Source: Anaerohabitans sp964387285
Lineage (GTDB): Bacteria > Zhuqueibacterota > Zhuqueibacteria > Residuimicrobiales > Residuimicrobiaceae
Length of the DNA: 64,000 nucleotides
Assembly (NCBI GenBank): GCA_964387285.1
Contig: CAYLWO010000011.1
Location: 44,536 to 108,535, forward strand
Direction of reading: 5' to 3'
This document shows positions 7,662 through 16,958 of the stretch, piece after piece; position 1 is the first letter of the stretch, and each line of letters begins with the position of its first letter. The position numbers and the translations under genes are program-made. Under the pieces are notes generated by a model. It ran no database searches. It worked only from the letters and a program-made list of their open reading frames with translations, and had not been told where the DNA came from.

Positions 7662-9185
7662 TTATTCCAGATCTGGTTCGATTTTATGCACAAAATGTTT
7701 CTCATCCGCAACAACGGTTTCTGCAAATGTTGCGGTCGGCTGCCGGTCGGTTCGATAGGTGAGCACCAACCAGACGCACCGGCGCCGGTCTCTGGCCGTT
7801 GCTACAGCCTTGTTCCAGATCATGGCCTGATAAGCGGCGTCGCGAATTTTGGTAAACGCCATCCGATCCCGTCCGGGCGCGTCATAGGAAACCCAGATGG
7901 TGGTATCCTGCAAACCGGGAAAATAGATCGGCCGCCGCAAATAAACGGCCAGCGCCATGCCGGTATAATCCAGATCGCACATGACCAGCGATTTCCCGTC
8001 CAGCCTGGGCTTGAGATAATCGGCGACCGCCTTACCGGCGGAAAAATGATTGCGCCAATCGTAATAAAGCGGAATTAGCGCCGCCAGAACCTGCAACCAG
8101 CACAAAGCTCGAAAAAAAACACGTCGAAAGGAATCGGCGGCAGGCTTTGGCGAGGATGGACTCGGCCATTCGGCATAAATCCAATTGCCCAGAATGAACA
8201 AGATCCACAGATAACCGTGATGCCGCCAGGAGCCGTTGAATATTATGAAAAAAAAGATGAAAAAGGCAATCACAGAAACCAAATAAGCCAGCAGCACATA
8301 GGGTTTGCATTTAAAACTCCACACGGTTGCGAAAAACAAAACCAACGACGTCATAAGCAACAGAGCGCCGAAGCGGATGATGTGGTTGTTCCAGAACTGC
8401 ACCGACAATCTGGATACCGGTAAAAAGGCATTGGCTGCGGTTTTAAGCGCGTAAATGGCGGACGGGATGTCGGTGGCTTTCATTTTCAACGCCGGCGAAA
8501 AATTACTGCCCGAACCGGGAGTAGACCAGTACGCGGCGACGGCAAAAAAGACCATCACCAACAAAGAACCCATAACGAGCCGACTCGTTTTTATCGATGA
8601 TGATTTTTTTTCACGCCGGGATCGCCAGGCTTCCAACCACAACAGCAAAATAAAAAAGCCGACGATCAAGCCGTTTAAAATCATGGTAAAAACGGCCAAA
8701 CCCATCAGCAGCACCATGCCCCAAAAGTACGTGTGACGCTGACGCCAGAGTGCGGCCACGGCAAACAACAACAGCAAGCTCAATGAATAGTTGCGCGTCA
8801 GCACCGCATATTCGTAAAGAAAAAAATAGCCATAGATCAGCAGCGCCTTTTCCGTTTTTTTAAACGGTGCAAAGCGCAACCACAACCACAACGCCAGCAA
8901 CATAAAAAGCGTGTGGGGAATGCGCACCAGGTGGGGATGGCTGCCCAACCAGGTCGTCGCTTCAACCACATAATACCACAACGGCGGATGACCGGTCAAC
9001 GCGGGCACGGAAACGATATCGCCAAAATCGTGTTGCAGACAAAATGCCCACGGTTCGACCTCATCACGCCACATTTCATGGCGTGAAAAAGCCGTCAACA
9101 CCAGAACCAGCCAGGCGGCCAGCAACAACAGCGTCATGCGCCGGCTGAAAAAATTCCCGTCGTTCGACTCAGCGGCAGATCCCAT
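7662..9185 (-). CDS. GT-C fold membrane glycosyltransferase (GT39/ArnT-like)
   Basis: 507 residues with about ten to twelve membrane helices and a soluble C-terminal part. After the first helix (MTLLLLAAWLVLVLTAF) comes HEMWRDEVEPWAFCLQHDF, matching the conserved acidic first external loop of GT-C enzymes, then GHPPLWYYVVE. Such enzymes take a sugar from a polyprenyl-phosphate carrier on the periplasmic side and add it to lipid, glycan or protein. It sits between a GT4 gene (43-base gap) and the DPM1-like gene, which fits a donor-maker and donor-user pair. Family membership is fairly sure; acceptor and sugar are unknown. Confidence 0.75.
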   Translation of the reverse strand: MGSAAESNDGNFFSRRMTLLLLAAWLVLVLTAFSRHEMWRDEVEPWAFCLQHDFGDIVSVPALTGHPPLWYYVVEATTWLGSHPHLVRIPHTLFMLLALWLWLRFAPFKKTEKALLIYGYFFLYEYAVLTRNYSLSLLLLFAVAALWRQRHTYFWGMVLLMGLAVFTMILNGLIVGFFILLLWLEAWRSRREKKSSSIKTSRLVMGSLLVMVFFAVAAYWSTPGSGSNFSPALKMKATDIPSAIYALKTAANAFLPVSRLSVQFWNNHIIRFGALLLMTSLVLFFATVWSFKCKPYVLLAYLVSVIAFFIFFFIIFNGSWRHHGYLWILFILGNWIYAEWPSPSSPKPAADSFRRVFFRALCWLQVLAALIPLYYDWRNHFSAGKAVADYLKPRLDGKSLVMCDLDYTGMALAVYLRRPIYFPGLQDTTIWVSYDAPGRDRMAFTKIRDAAYQAMIWNKAVATARDRRRCVWLVLTYRTDRQPTATFAETVVADEKHFVHKIEPDLE

Positions 9186-9228
9186 AGGTTAATCCATCAC
9201 TTGGTTAAAGTAATCTGGATTGTCTTAC

Positions 9229-10308
9229 TCACACACAGGACAGATAGAGTTCTTCAAATTCCATAATCTGTTTGCCGACTGAAAAATAATCCTCCACCCT
9301 TTTGCGACCGGCTCTGCCCCAGCGCTCTGCCCGACCAGGATCCGCCAACACGGTCTTCATGGCCTGGGCCAAAGCCTGGGGGTCTTGCTTTTCCACGAGA
9401 AGCCCGGTCTCTTCGTGCAGCACCAATTCTCCGGAACCTTCCACATTCGTGGCAATGACCGGACGACATCGCGCCATGGCCTCCAGCAATACGTTCGGGA
9501 ATCCTTCCCATAGAGAGGGCAAAACAAAGGCATCCCATTTCGCCAACAAATCCGGCACATCATCTCTGCGGCCGAGAAAGGATACATGGGAATCGACGCC
9601 CAGCTGTTTGGCCTGTTGACGCAATACCTCTTCTTTCTCACCATGGCCGGCAAACTGCCAGCGGGCCTGCGGATACTCGGCCAGTACCGAGGGAATGGCT
9701 TCAAGCAGGTAACTATGTCCTTTTTGATGCGCCAGGCGCGCGGCTGTGCCGAAAACAAAATGCTCCTGGTTCCGGTTAGGTTCAGCCAGAGTATATTTTC
9801 GCAAATCCACGCCGTAATAGATGGTGACGATCTTGTTGGGATCCTGACCGCGATCGCGAATGATATAGGGCCAAATGGAATTAGACACCGCCACCACGAC
9901 GTCGAATCGTGAACTGGTAAGTTTATACATCCGCTTTTGATGCGGCTTTAATTGACCGGTGATGGCTTCCCAGGATATCAAGGCCTTGGGTTTATACAAA
10001 CAAGTCGATAACGCACCAATTACGTCGGCGAAAAACAGGGTGGTCATTATAATGTCGGCCTTGAGCGAACGCGACAGTTTGGCCAGTTTAAACGGCAAGG
10101 TATAATCAAAACGTCGAGCTTTGGGCAACATATAAACCGGCAAATCCAGGCTGCGAAATCGTTCTTCCAATGGACCGCCGATGCCGACGCATACGATTGA
10201 GATATTAAAGAGGTCCCGGTTCAATCGCGACACCAATTCCAACAGTTTGAGTTCCGCGCCACCGACGCTGAATCCGTACACTACCTGGAGCAGATTAATG
10301 CGCTTCAT
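9229..10308 (-). CDS. GT4 family glycosyltransferase
   Basis: 359 residues, GT-B fold. The N-terminal Rossmann half begins INLLQVVYGFSVGGAELKLLELVSRL, with the glycine-rich loop of the family. The C-terminal half has VFGTAARLAHQKGHSYLLEA and the E-x7-E motif region PSLWEGFPNVLLEAMARC, which holds the nucleotide-sugar. It acts on the cytoplasmic face in assembly of the repeat unit. Its start overlaps the end of the upstream GT4 gene by four bases (ATGA), so they are co-translated. Confidence 0.88.
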   Translation of the reverse strand: MKRINLLQVVYGFSVGGAELKLLELVSRLNRDLFNISIVCVGIGGPLEERFRSLDLPVYMLPKARRFDYTLPFKLAKLSRSLKADIIMTTLFFADVIGALSTCLYKPKALISWEAITGQLKPHQKRMYKLTSSRFDVVVAVSNSIWPYIIRDRGQDPNKIVTIYYGVDLRKYTLAEPNRNQEHFVFGTAARLAHQKGHSYLLEAIPSVLAEYPQARWQFAGHGEKEEVLRQQAKQLGVDSHVSFLGRRDDVPDLLAKWDAFVLPSLWEGFPNVLLEAMARCRPVIATNVEGSGELVLHEETGLLVEKQDPQALAQAMKTVLADPGRAERWGRAGRKRVEDYFSVGKQIMEFEELYLSCV

Positions 10309-11420
10309 AGATTCTCCGTTCCTTTTCCGGTTGCGACCTGTTGAAAGAGCATTTCGTAATCGCTGGTGACTTTGGCCCAGGAGTAGTGCTGATGCACATG
10401 ACTCCTGACTCTATCCCGATACTCCTGCACCACCTCCGGATGATCCAACAAATATTGCATCTGTTCCACCAGATTGTCATCGTCATGGGTGTGAAAATAC
10501 ACGCCGGCGTTCTGCAGGACCTCTTTATGTTCCGGCACTTTATTGGCTAAAACGCAATTGCCGTAGCCCATGCCCTCCAATAATGCCGGATGCGTCCCTC
10601 CTACTTCGGTGGCCTGCACATAAAAGTAAGCATGAGATTGCAGCTCCCGATATCCCTGGCCGAATACGTATCCAGTAAAAATAATGCGCGGGTCCTGCGT
10701 GGAGCGCAACTGCTTGATGTATTCTGAACTGTATGGCGCATCGCCCACCATGACCAGATGTAGATCGGTCTTGGTTCTTTCAAACGCCTGCACCACGCGA
10801 TGAGCGTTGTTCTCAGGTTCCATTCGCGAAACGTATAATACGTATCGACGCGGCTGCAAGCCATATTGATCCAGGACCTGGCGCGTCTTCTCGGGAACCT
10901 CGGGCGCGCCATAAGGTATATAGGTTGTGTTTTTTTTGAATTTGCTTTTATAATATTGCTGAACATCCCGGGCATCAGAGACCAGGCGAGTCGCTGTGAA
11001 CGTGGCCAGACGCTCGGAAACCTTGTAAAAATTTTTCCCCAGCCAATTCCACTTCTGTCTTTTCCATTCCAGGCCGTCTACGTTCAACACCGTGGGTTTC
11101 CCCATGAGGCGCGGCAGCCAGGCAAAAATGGCATTGGCGCTGTTGCAGATAAAGACCACGTCGTAGCGATGAAAAAAACTGTACAGCGTGCACACCAGCG
11201 TATGCACGACGGTGTCCAGGTACTTGTGACTGATGGTCGGCAGAATTTTGATGTGCACGCCCTTATACATCTCTTCCTTATAATCGATGATATTGGCGCG
11301 GCCGAATACCGTCACGTCATGGCCGCGGCCGGCCAGCCGCGGCGCCATTTCCTCGATAAACGTCTCAAATCCGCCGTAATTCGCCGGAATCCCGCGGATG
11401 CCCATAATCGCTATTTTCAT
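10305..11420 (-). CDS. GT4 glycosyltransferase with DUF1972 N-terminal domain (rhamnosyltransferase-like)
   Basis: 371 residues. The start MKIAIMGIRGIPANYGGFE is the signature of DUF1972 proteins, a group that includes capsular rhamnosyltransferases. The C-terminal GT1/GT4 domain has YVLYVSRMEPENNAHRVVQA and GTHPALLEGMGYGNCVLA, where the second glutamate is the usual donor ligand. It overlaps the flippase gene upstream and the next GT4 gene downstream by four bases each. A deoxyhexose donor is possible from family resemblance but unproven; no sugar-nucleotide synthesis genes are in the window. Confidence 0.87.
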   Translation of the reverse strand: MKIAIMGIRGIPANYGGFETFIEEMAPRLAGRGHDVTVFGRANIIDYKEEMYKGVHIKILPTISHKYLDTVVHTLVCTLYSFFHRYDVVFICNSANAIFAWLPRLMGKPTVLNVDGLEWKRQKWNWLGKNFYKVSERLATFTATRLVSDARDVQQYYKSKFKKNTTYIPYGAPEVPEKTRQVLDQYGLQPRRYVLYVSRMEPENNAHRVVQAFERTKTDLHLVMVGDAPYSSEYIKQLRSTQDPRIIFTGYVFGQGYRELQSHAYFYVQATEVGGTHPALLEGMGYGNCVLANKVPEHKEVLQNAGVYFHTHDDDNLVEQMQYLLDHPEVVQEYRDRVRSHVHQHYSWAKVTSDYEMLFQQVATGKGTENL

Positions 11421-12919
11421 GATATCAATGCCGTTTGCGATTCACCCGATTCATTAACTTTTTCATGATCATTTTTCTTGAACAGATGCACCAATTGCAC
11501 CATCTCCTGAAAATGACGTCGATACAGTAAATACAAACTCAAAAGATAAACGCTGCCGACCAGTGGAACGCCCAGTACAAAGGTCACGAGGAGAGACCAA
11601 TGAAAAACAGAGTAGCTCAGAAATTTATAACCCGCCCCGGCCAGCGCCATCAGCAGTACGGAAATAAACGCCGGCTGCATGGCGCCATAAAAATCGCGAT
11701 CGCGCAGATGCACCTGACGATTGGTAACGGATTGAATGATTGGAAAGGACAACAAGTATAGTCCGCTAAAAGCGATGGTGACGCCGATCAGGCCATAGTG
11801 CGTGCCGAAAAAAATGGCCGCCGCAAAAGGCAGCAGATAGATCACGTTCCAGGCCAATTCAATGTTGAGCCGACGACGAGCGATCAACACCGAGCCTTTG
11901 ATCGTCACCACGGATTTCAACATGGCATACGGTATTAAAATGGTCAGGGGAATCACCATGTCTTCATATTTACTGCTGAGCACAAGCAATATGCATTCGC
12001 GCGCAAACACGCCCAATCCGACCAGCAACGGAAAAGTCAGCGTAGAGATGCAGGCGATGGCCTGCATGTATCCCTTGCGAAACGTTGCAATATCATCCTG
12101 CACGGAAGCAAAGGCCGGGAAAGCCACCTTGGACACAATTTGCGAGAGGCGGCTCACCGGCGTTTTGACGATATTCAGCAGCAGACCGTACGATGCCACC
12201 GCCTCCGCTCCGAGATAGCGGCTGACAAGTGAAATATCGGAATTCATATTCACATAGAGCGCAACGTCGTTCGCCAGCACCTTGGCGCTGAAACCCATCA
12301 AACCGCGGAATTCCTGCCATTGGAAGTGGAACTGGGGCCGCCAGGAGGAGGAGAGCCAGACCAGGACGGCGATCACCATATCCCGGGCCACGATGCTGAA
12401 CACCAGACTCCAGGGACCAAAACCCAGGAACGCCAGCGCGACCGCAACGCAGCCGCTCAACAGGGCCGCCGTCATCTCGATCATGCTCAGTCGTTTAAAA
12501 TTCATCTCCTTGGCCAACAGGGCGCGCGGCACCACCGCCAAAGCGCCAATAATAAAACCGATCGACAGCACGATGAGAATCCCGGCTACCGAGGCGTTAT
12601 GTAAAAGGACAGAGATCGGTTGTGAGGCCAAAGCGAAAAAGGCAAACAACGCAATCCCGAATCCCATACCTCCCCAAAAGATCGAGGAGAGATGATTCCT
12701 GTTCAAGTCCTGATGCAAAACAATTGCGGTGCCTAATCCGGTCTCATTGATAATGGTAACGGCGGTTGTGACCAACACGGCCAAATTGGCCACTCCCATG
12801 TCCGTTTTCGACAACAGACGGGCCAAAACGAAGAGCACGATAATTTGCACGCCCTGCATACCCATTTTCGCCGCACCGGTCCAAAAGATGCCCAAAATGG
12901 TTTTTTTCTTTAGCGACAT
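11417..12919 (-). CDS. Lipid-linked oligosaccharide flippase (Wzx/MATE-type)
   Basis: 500 residues with about 12-14 membrane helices. The N-terminus KKKTILGIFWTGAAKMGMQG and the segment LARLLSKTDMGVANLA are typical of polysaccharide exporters of the MOP superfamily (RfbX/Wzx). It would move the undecaprenyl-linked unit from cytoplasm to periplasm. The C-terminal tail is charged (LVHLFKKNDHEKVNESGES). It overlaps the gene before it by ten bases and the one after it by four. No Wzy-type polymerase is evident in the operon, so the flipped unit may be transferred without Wzy polymerisation or the polymerase may lie elsewhere. Confidence 0.88.
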   Translation of the reverse strand: MSLKKKTILGIFWTGAAKMGMQGVQIIVLFVLARLLSKTDMGVANLAVLVTTAVTIINETGLGTAIVLHQDLNRNHLSSIFWGGMGFGIALFAFFALASQPISVLLHNASVAGILIVLSIGFIIGALAVVPRALLAKEMNFKRLSMIEMTAALLSGCVAVALAFLGFGPWSLVFSIVARDMVIAVLVWLSSSWRPQFHFQWQEFRGLMGFSAKVLANDVALYVNMNSDISLVSRYLGAEAVASYGLLLNIVKTPVSRLSQIVSKVAFPAFASVQDDIATFRKGYMQAIACISTLTFPLLVGLGVFARECILLVLSSKYEDMVIPLTILIPYAMLKSVVTIKGSVLIARRRLNIELAWNVIYLLPFAAAIFFGTHYGLIGVTIAFSGLYLLSFPIIQSVTNRQVHLRDRDFYGAMQPAFISVLLMALAGAGYKFLSYSVFHWSLLVTFVLGVPLVGSVYLLSLYLLYRRHFQEMVQLVHLFKKNDHEKVNESGESQTALIS

Positions 12920-14772
12920 GGCTTCAGGCTCTGGGTTAAAGAAGACGATGGTTGCACCGGCGAAACCAACAAGCGATAAACTTCAACCGGATGATTGGAT
13001 TCGGAAAACGTCGCCGTTTTTTCATAATGGGTTTCGAGTTCGTCCTGAATGACAGTCCAGTAGCGACTGTATTTGCGTTGCGTATAGTCGTCTAAAATGA
13101 TAAAATCCGGACGTTGCTCCGCAAACTGGTCGGCAAAGTCGTGGCGAAATTTTCTCAGCACTTCGGTCGGATGGGCGATGTTCAACCAGGGCTGCAATCC
13201 GGATTCAAATGCCCAAATCGTGGCGCCGGCCAAAACGGTGGCATCCTTACTCTCTTTCGCGAGCAAACCAGTTACCTGCTGCAAGGTCCTGGGCGACCAA
13301 ACGCATTCATAGCGCGGTCCCAGGCGTGAACTGGAATAGGCGGCGGTCAGGATTACGGCCAAGGCAATGACGCCCCAGGCCGCGTTACGCCGACCCATTT
13401 TCAGCATGCGCATCACAAAATAGAGTGCAATGGTTATTACCGGCATCTGCCAAAACAGCGAGAGATCGGCGGTTGATGTCTGTAAACCAACGCCCAGTAC
13501 AAAAGCTGTTTGCATAATCCATTTCGGCCGTTCCCTTCGCAAAAAAACGACCAGCAATACCAGGTAGGCCAGCCAATAAAATATCCATAAAGGCCAATGG
13601 CTCCCATGCAGCACGCGCAGCAAAATCATCACAAGGTAAAAAATCGAAACGGCCACCAGAACCATCCACCCTTTTATGCCCTCTTTGCGAAACAACCGAC
13701 ACGAAACGATCAGTATGGCCGGCGTCAATACTTCTATGAAATATTGACTGAAAAATCCGCGTTGCACCGAATGAAACAGATACATCATCAACGCCGTTGC
13801 CAACCACAGTACCGGGAAACCGAGCAGAGAGCGCCGGAAGCGGTGGCGCAGGGATTTCCAATCATCGATCAGCAAAAACAACAAGAGCAGCAAAATACAG
13901 AATGACAGCGCCAGACCGTCCTGCCACGCCTGTATGGTGATCGACATGTCCTGGTCCATAATGCGAAAACCGACGCTGTCGGCGATGCGATATTGCGCCG
14001 GCGCCAGGCCCAACACATGCAGACCACGTGAAAAAATCAATTCCAGCGGATTGACGGATGAAAAGATGATCTCTTTGAAAGACAGCCACCGGCTATAGAT
14101 CAGGACAACCAAAGCGCAAACGGCGGCAAAACCTGCCGTATATACGGTCAAAGCAGCCAGGCGAAAATTTCTGGCCGCATGGCCGTTGAAACATAAAAAA
14201 AGCAACACCGACAACGGCAGATAGAGCGTTGATTGCCGTACATAGTATGCCAGGCCGGCAGCGACGCCGGCCAGAAAGAACGGCACGGTCACAACATCGG
14301 TTTGACGCAGAGCGCGCAGAAAAAAGTAAACGCTCAGCACGGCCAACATAATGGCCGGCGGCTCTGTTTTAACCACCGGCGCCCAGATTACCACAAAAGG
14401 ATAAAATGAATAAAGCAGAGCGGCGAGCAGACCGGAGCGTCGATTCGCCAGCCGGCTGGAAATAGCGTATAACAACCAGGCTGTCGCCATTTGGCACAGA
14501 ATCACAACCACTCTGCCAACCCATAAATGGGCGCCGAACAACTTGATGGCGCCGGCCAGCAGCACGATGTAAAAAGGCTGCTTGGAACCAAAATCTACCA
14601 AAGGCGTCAGTCCTTGCAACAAAAGTCGTGCATCCATCAAATGCGCGCCTTCATCCGGATTGATCCAGCGCACCGGCAGGAGCAACAGGCGCAGCGCCAG
14701 ACCGGACAGCAAAATAAACGCCAAGGTCACGGAAGGATGTTGCTGCAATTTTTGATATAGCTTGATCACCAT
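12910..14772 (-). CDS. GT39-like membrane glycosyltransferase (ArnT/PMT fold)
   Basis: 620 residues, about 12 membrane helices followed by a soluble domain from about residue 490. After the first helix the loop WINPDEGAHLMDARLLLQG carries the conserved Asp-Glu pair of GT39/GT83 enzymes, and GSKQPFYIVLLAGAIKLFG matches the following helix. Like the enzyme at 7662-9185 it should use a polyprenyl-phosphate sugar on the periplasmic side. The soluble tail contains RPDFIILDDYTQRKYSRYW, common in this bacterial family. It lies four bases after the deacetylase start region and overlaps the flippase gene. Confidence 0.82.
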   Translation of the reverse strand: MVIKLYQKLQQHPSVTLAFILLSGLALRLLLLPVRWINPDEGAHLMDARLLLQGLTPLVDFGSKQPFYIVLLAGAIKLFGAHLWVGRVVVILCQMATAWLLYAISSRLANRRSGLLAALLYSFYPFVVIWAPVVKTEPPAIMLAVLSVYFFLRALRQTDVVTVPFFLAGVAAGLAYYVRQSTLYLPLSVLLFLCFNGHAARNFRLAALTVYTAGFAAVCALVVLIYSRWLSFKEIIFSSVNPLELIFSRGLHVLGLAPAQYRIADSVGFRIMDQDMSITIQAWQDGLALSFCILLLLLFLLIDDWKSLRHRFRRSLLGFPVLWLATALMMYLFHSVQRGFFSQYFIEVLTPAILIVSCRLFRKEGIKGWMVLVAVSIFYLVMILLRVLHGSHWPLWIFYWLAYLVLLVVFLRRERPKWIMQTAFVLGVGLQTSTADLSLFWQMPVITIALYFVMRMLKMGRRNAAWGVIALAVILTAAYSSSRLGPRYECVWSPRTLQQVTGLLAKESKDATVLAGATIWAFESGLQPWLNIAHPTEVLRKFRHDFADQFAEQRPDFIILDDYTQRKYSRYWTVIQDELETHYEKTATFSESNHPVEVYRLLVSPVQPSSSLTQSLKPCR

Positions 14773-14776
14773 ATAT

Positions 14777-15631
14777 TCACGACTGACTTTTATTCTGCTC
14801 TGCTGATGAAACCAACCTGACGCCGCGTGCGCTCAATGCTTCGGCCACCTGCGGATCACATAAAGCCTGCAGCTCCTGAAACCGGTCGATCCGGTTGGCC
14901 GGATAATCCTGGTTGATATCTGCGCCGGCCGGATGACACATCAATTCATGCACACCCGGCGGCAGAATCTGAACAAACTGCAGCAACGCGCGTTTTTTAT
15001 TCCGCCTGTTCATAAAATCCGTTCCCCAAAAACGGCAAGGATGGGTTTCGCCGTTGTACAAAAGACGCCCGGCCCGGCGGTAGAGACGATTAATCATGCG
15101 GGTTTGCAGCGAGCCCGTCGTCTCGGTTTCTACAAATGTGCGCAACACCGGCGTCCCGTATTCATGCGCGATCTCTGCAACTATCCGGCCCACCACCGGT
15201 ACAGCATGCACATGCTGGTGACTATCAACATGAGTGATGGTGATGCCGGCATCGAGAACTACCTGCCATTGCGCGCGAATTTCGGTTTTCAAGTGAGAGA
15301 GAGAAAAAGCATTTCTGAAAACTTGGCGCAGAAATGCCCACTTGCCAAAAAACAGACCGTGGGCATCAACCAGAGAATCCACAGCCGAAATTAAAGACAC
15401 CGGCCTGCCACAGGTCAGATTTATGTGTAAACCGACAGCCAGTCCCGGCATCTGCCTGGCCAGAGCACAGGCCTCTGCAAAACCGGCGGTGTTGGCCATA
15501 AGCGAAGCAGAGGTGAGAATGCCATAGTGCGATGCAGCAACGATTCCTTGGTTTACGGATGCGCATAAACCAAAATCATCGCCGTTGACAATCAGGGAAA
15601 CCGTTTGCCCGGATCGATAATTAGAATTCAA
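14777..15631 (-). CDS. YdjC/ChbG-type carbohydrate deacetylase
   Basis: About 284 residues. SLIVNGDDFGLCASVNQGIV holds the metal-binding Asp-Asp, VGLHINLTCGRPVS the first histidine, and ITHVDSHQHVHAVPVV the second histidine pair, as in ChbG/HpnK enzymes that remove N-acetyl groups from sugars. An upstream ATG at 15718 would force a 98-base overlap with the preceding GT4 gene and adds a low-complexity, unconserved leader. The TTG at 15631 gives an 11-base overlap and is preferred, though its ribosome site is weak. In this operon it probably deacetylates an amino sugar of the glycan or its lipid-linked intermediate. Confidence 0.85.
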   Translation of the reverse strand: MNSNYRSGQTVSLIVNGDDFGLCASVNQGIVAASHYGILTSASLMANTAGFAEACALARQMPGLAVGLHINLTCGRPVSLISAVDSLVDAHGLFFGKWAFLRQVFRNAFSLSHLKTEIRAQWQVVLDAGITITHVDSHQHVHAVPVVGRIVAEIAHEYGTPVLRTFVETETTGSLQTRMINRLYRRAGRLLYNGETHPCRFWGTDFMNRRNKKRALLQFVQILPPGVHELMCHPAGADINQDYPANRIDRFQELQALCDPQVAEALSARGVRLVSSAEQNKSQS

Positions 15632-16958
15632 GTGTTGCGAGATGTTTTTCAAAAAGGCTGACCAATTCTGTGGTCTTGACTTTGGCGTCGAAAACTTGCT
15701 CAACGCGCTTGCGTCCATTCAGGCCCATGCGTTTGACCTGCGCCGGATCCAGCAATAATTCGTGCAGCACCTCTGCCAGGAGTTCCGGCTCATTCGGCGC
15801 CAGCAACCTGCCGGTCGCCGCATCGCGGACCAGCTCGGGGATGCCCGAGATATGGGTCGAGACGACCGGCAACCGCATGGCCATGGCTTCGGCAATAACG
15901 TTGGGTATGCCGTCGCGGTCGCCGTTCTCATCTTCGACGCACGGGAGGACAAACAGCGTCGCTTTCTGGTAGAATTGCAGAATCTGTTGCGGCGCGCAGG
16001 CACCCCAAAACTTGACGATCTCGTGCAAATGATTGATGCGAGAGAACAATTCCAGTCGCGGTCGTTCCGGGCCATCGCCGACAATCCAAATTTGAAACGG
16101 GGTTTGCTTCTGTTTTAAAATCAGGGCGGCGCGCAACAAGACACCCAATCCTTTTTTCTTCACCAGCCGACCGACCGATAACAGCACCGGCGGCGTCTCC
16201 TTTTCCGCACCCGTCGGCAGTTCGAAACGGTCCAGATCCGTGCCGTGATAAATGGGATAAATTTTTTCGCAATCCAGTTGTGGATAATTTTCCCGTAGAT
16301 AGGTTTTGTTGTACTCATTGCACGTGACGATAAAACGGGCATCGGCAAATTTTTCCGGCAATAATTCCGGAGAGATAAAAATATCCATAGCATGTGCAGA
16401 GATGCTATAAGGCGTTTGCGTCAACCTGTGCACCAGCAATGCAAAGCTGGAAGGAATGTTGGCGAACGCCGCATGCATCCAATCATATTTTTCACGACGG
16501 ATATAGCGGGCGAAAGGCATCACGACAAAAAAATGCAATAGAATATTCTGCCGGTCTGCGTGCGCCATATGTTTGCGTCGTTCCACGCCGTTCAACGAGG
16601 TGCGCAGCAAGGATAACAAGGACGCTTGACGATTGCGATGCTGCCAGGCATAACGAAATGTGCGCCAATAGGTCAAGGGCGATTTAAAGAAAAAATAACC
16701 ATGGCTGGGCAAAATTTTTAAAAAGCGCATGTACCTGGACCAATAAATAGTCTGCGCTTTCAGCCCTGGATCGTTCAGATCGTTTTCATCAGGTTTGGGT
16801 TTAAACAGAGAGATTACCTGAACATCGAACCCGGCCTGAAGCAGATTTTTCACTTCCGCAACGATAAAAGTTTCCGATAATAACGGAAACAAGTTGGTGA
16901 TATAGGCGATCTTTTTTATTACACCGTTGTTTTTGTCTTCACTCATCTGCAGCTGCAT
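15621..16958 (-). CDS. GT4 family glycosyltransferase (WcaL-like)
   Basis: 445 residues, GT-B fold. Residues 16-60 (AYITNLFPLLSETFIVAEVK) match the N-terminus of WcaL-type exopolysaccharide glycosyltransferases. The donor domain has VLLSVGRLVKKKGLGVLLRA and a GIPNVIAEAMAMRLPVVST motif with the conserved glutamate. The start ATG shares one base with the stop codon of the upstream GT2 gene (TAATG). A second ATG four codons on (MSEDKNN) is also possible. A role in building the lipid-linked repeat unit is inferred from its operon. Confidence 0.88.
   Translation of the reverse strand: MQLQMSEDKNNGVIKKIAYITNLFPLLSETFIVAEVKNLLQAGFDVQVISLFKPKPDENDLNDPGLKAQTIYWSRYMRFLKILPSHGYFFFKSPLTYWRTFRYAWQHRNRQASLLSLLRTSLNGVERRKHMAHADRQNILLHFFVVMPFARYIRREKYDWMHAAFANIPSSFALLVHRLTQTPYSISAHAMDIFISPELLPEKFADARFIVTCNEYNKTYLRENYPQLDCEKIYPIYHGTDLDRFELPTGAEKETPPVLLSVGRLVKKKGLGVLLRAALILKQKQTPFQIWIVGDGPERPRLELFSRINHLHEIVKFWGACAPQQILQFYQKATLFVLPCVEDENGDRDGIPNVIAEAMAMRLPVVSTHISGIPELVRDAATGRLLAPNEPELLAEVLHELLLDPAQVKRMGLNGRKRVEQVFDAKVKTTELVSLFEKHLATLEF

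Noticed and set aside
15632..15718. Upstream ATG start for the YdjC-type deacetylase
   Set aside because: It would overlap the preceding GT4 gene by 98 bases and adds a low-complexity leader not seen in the family.
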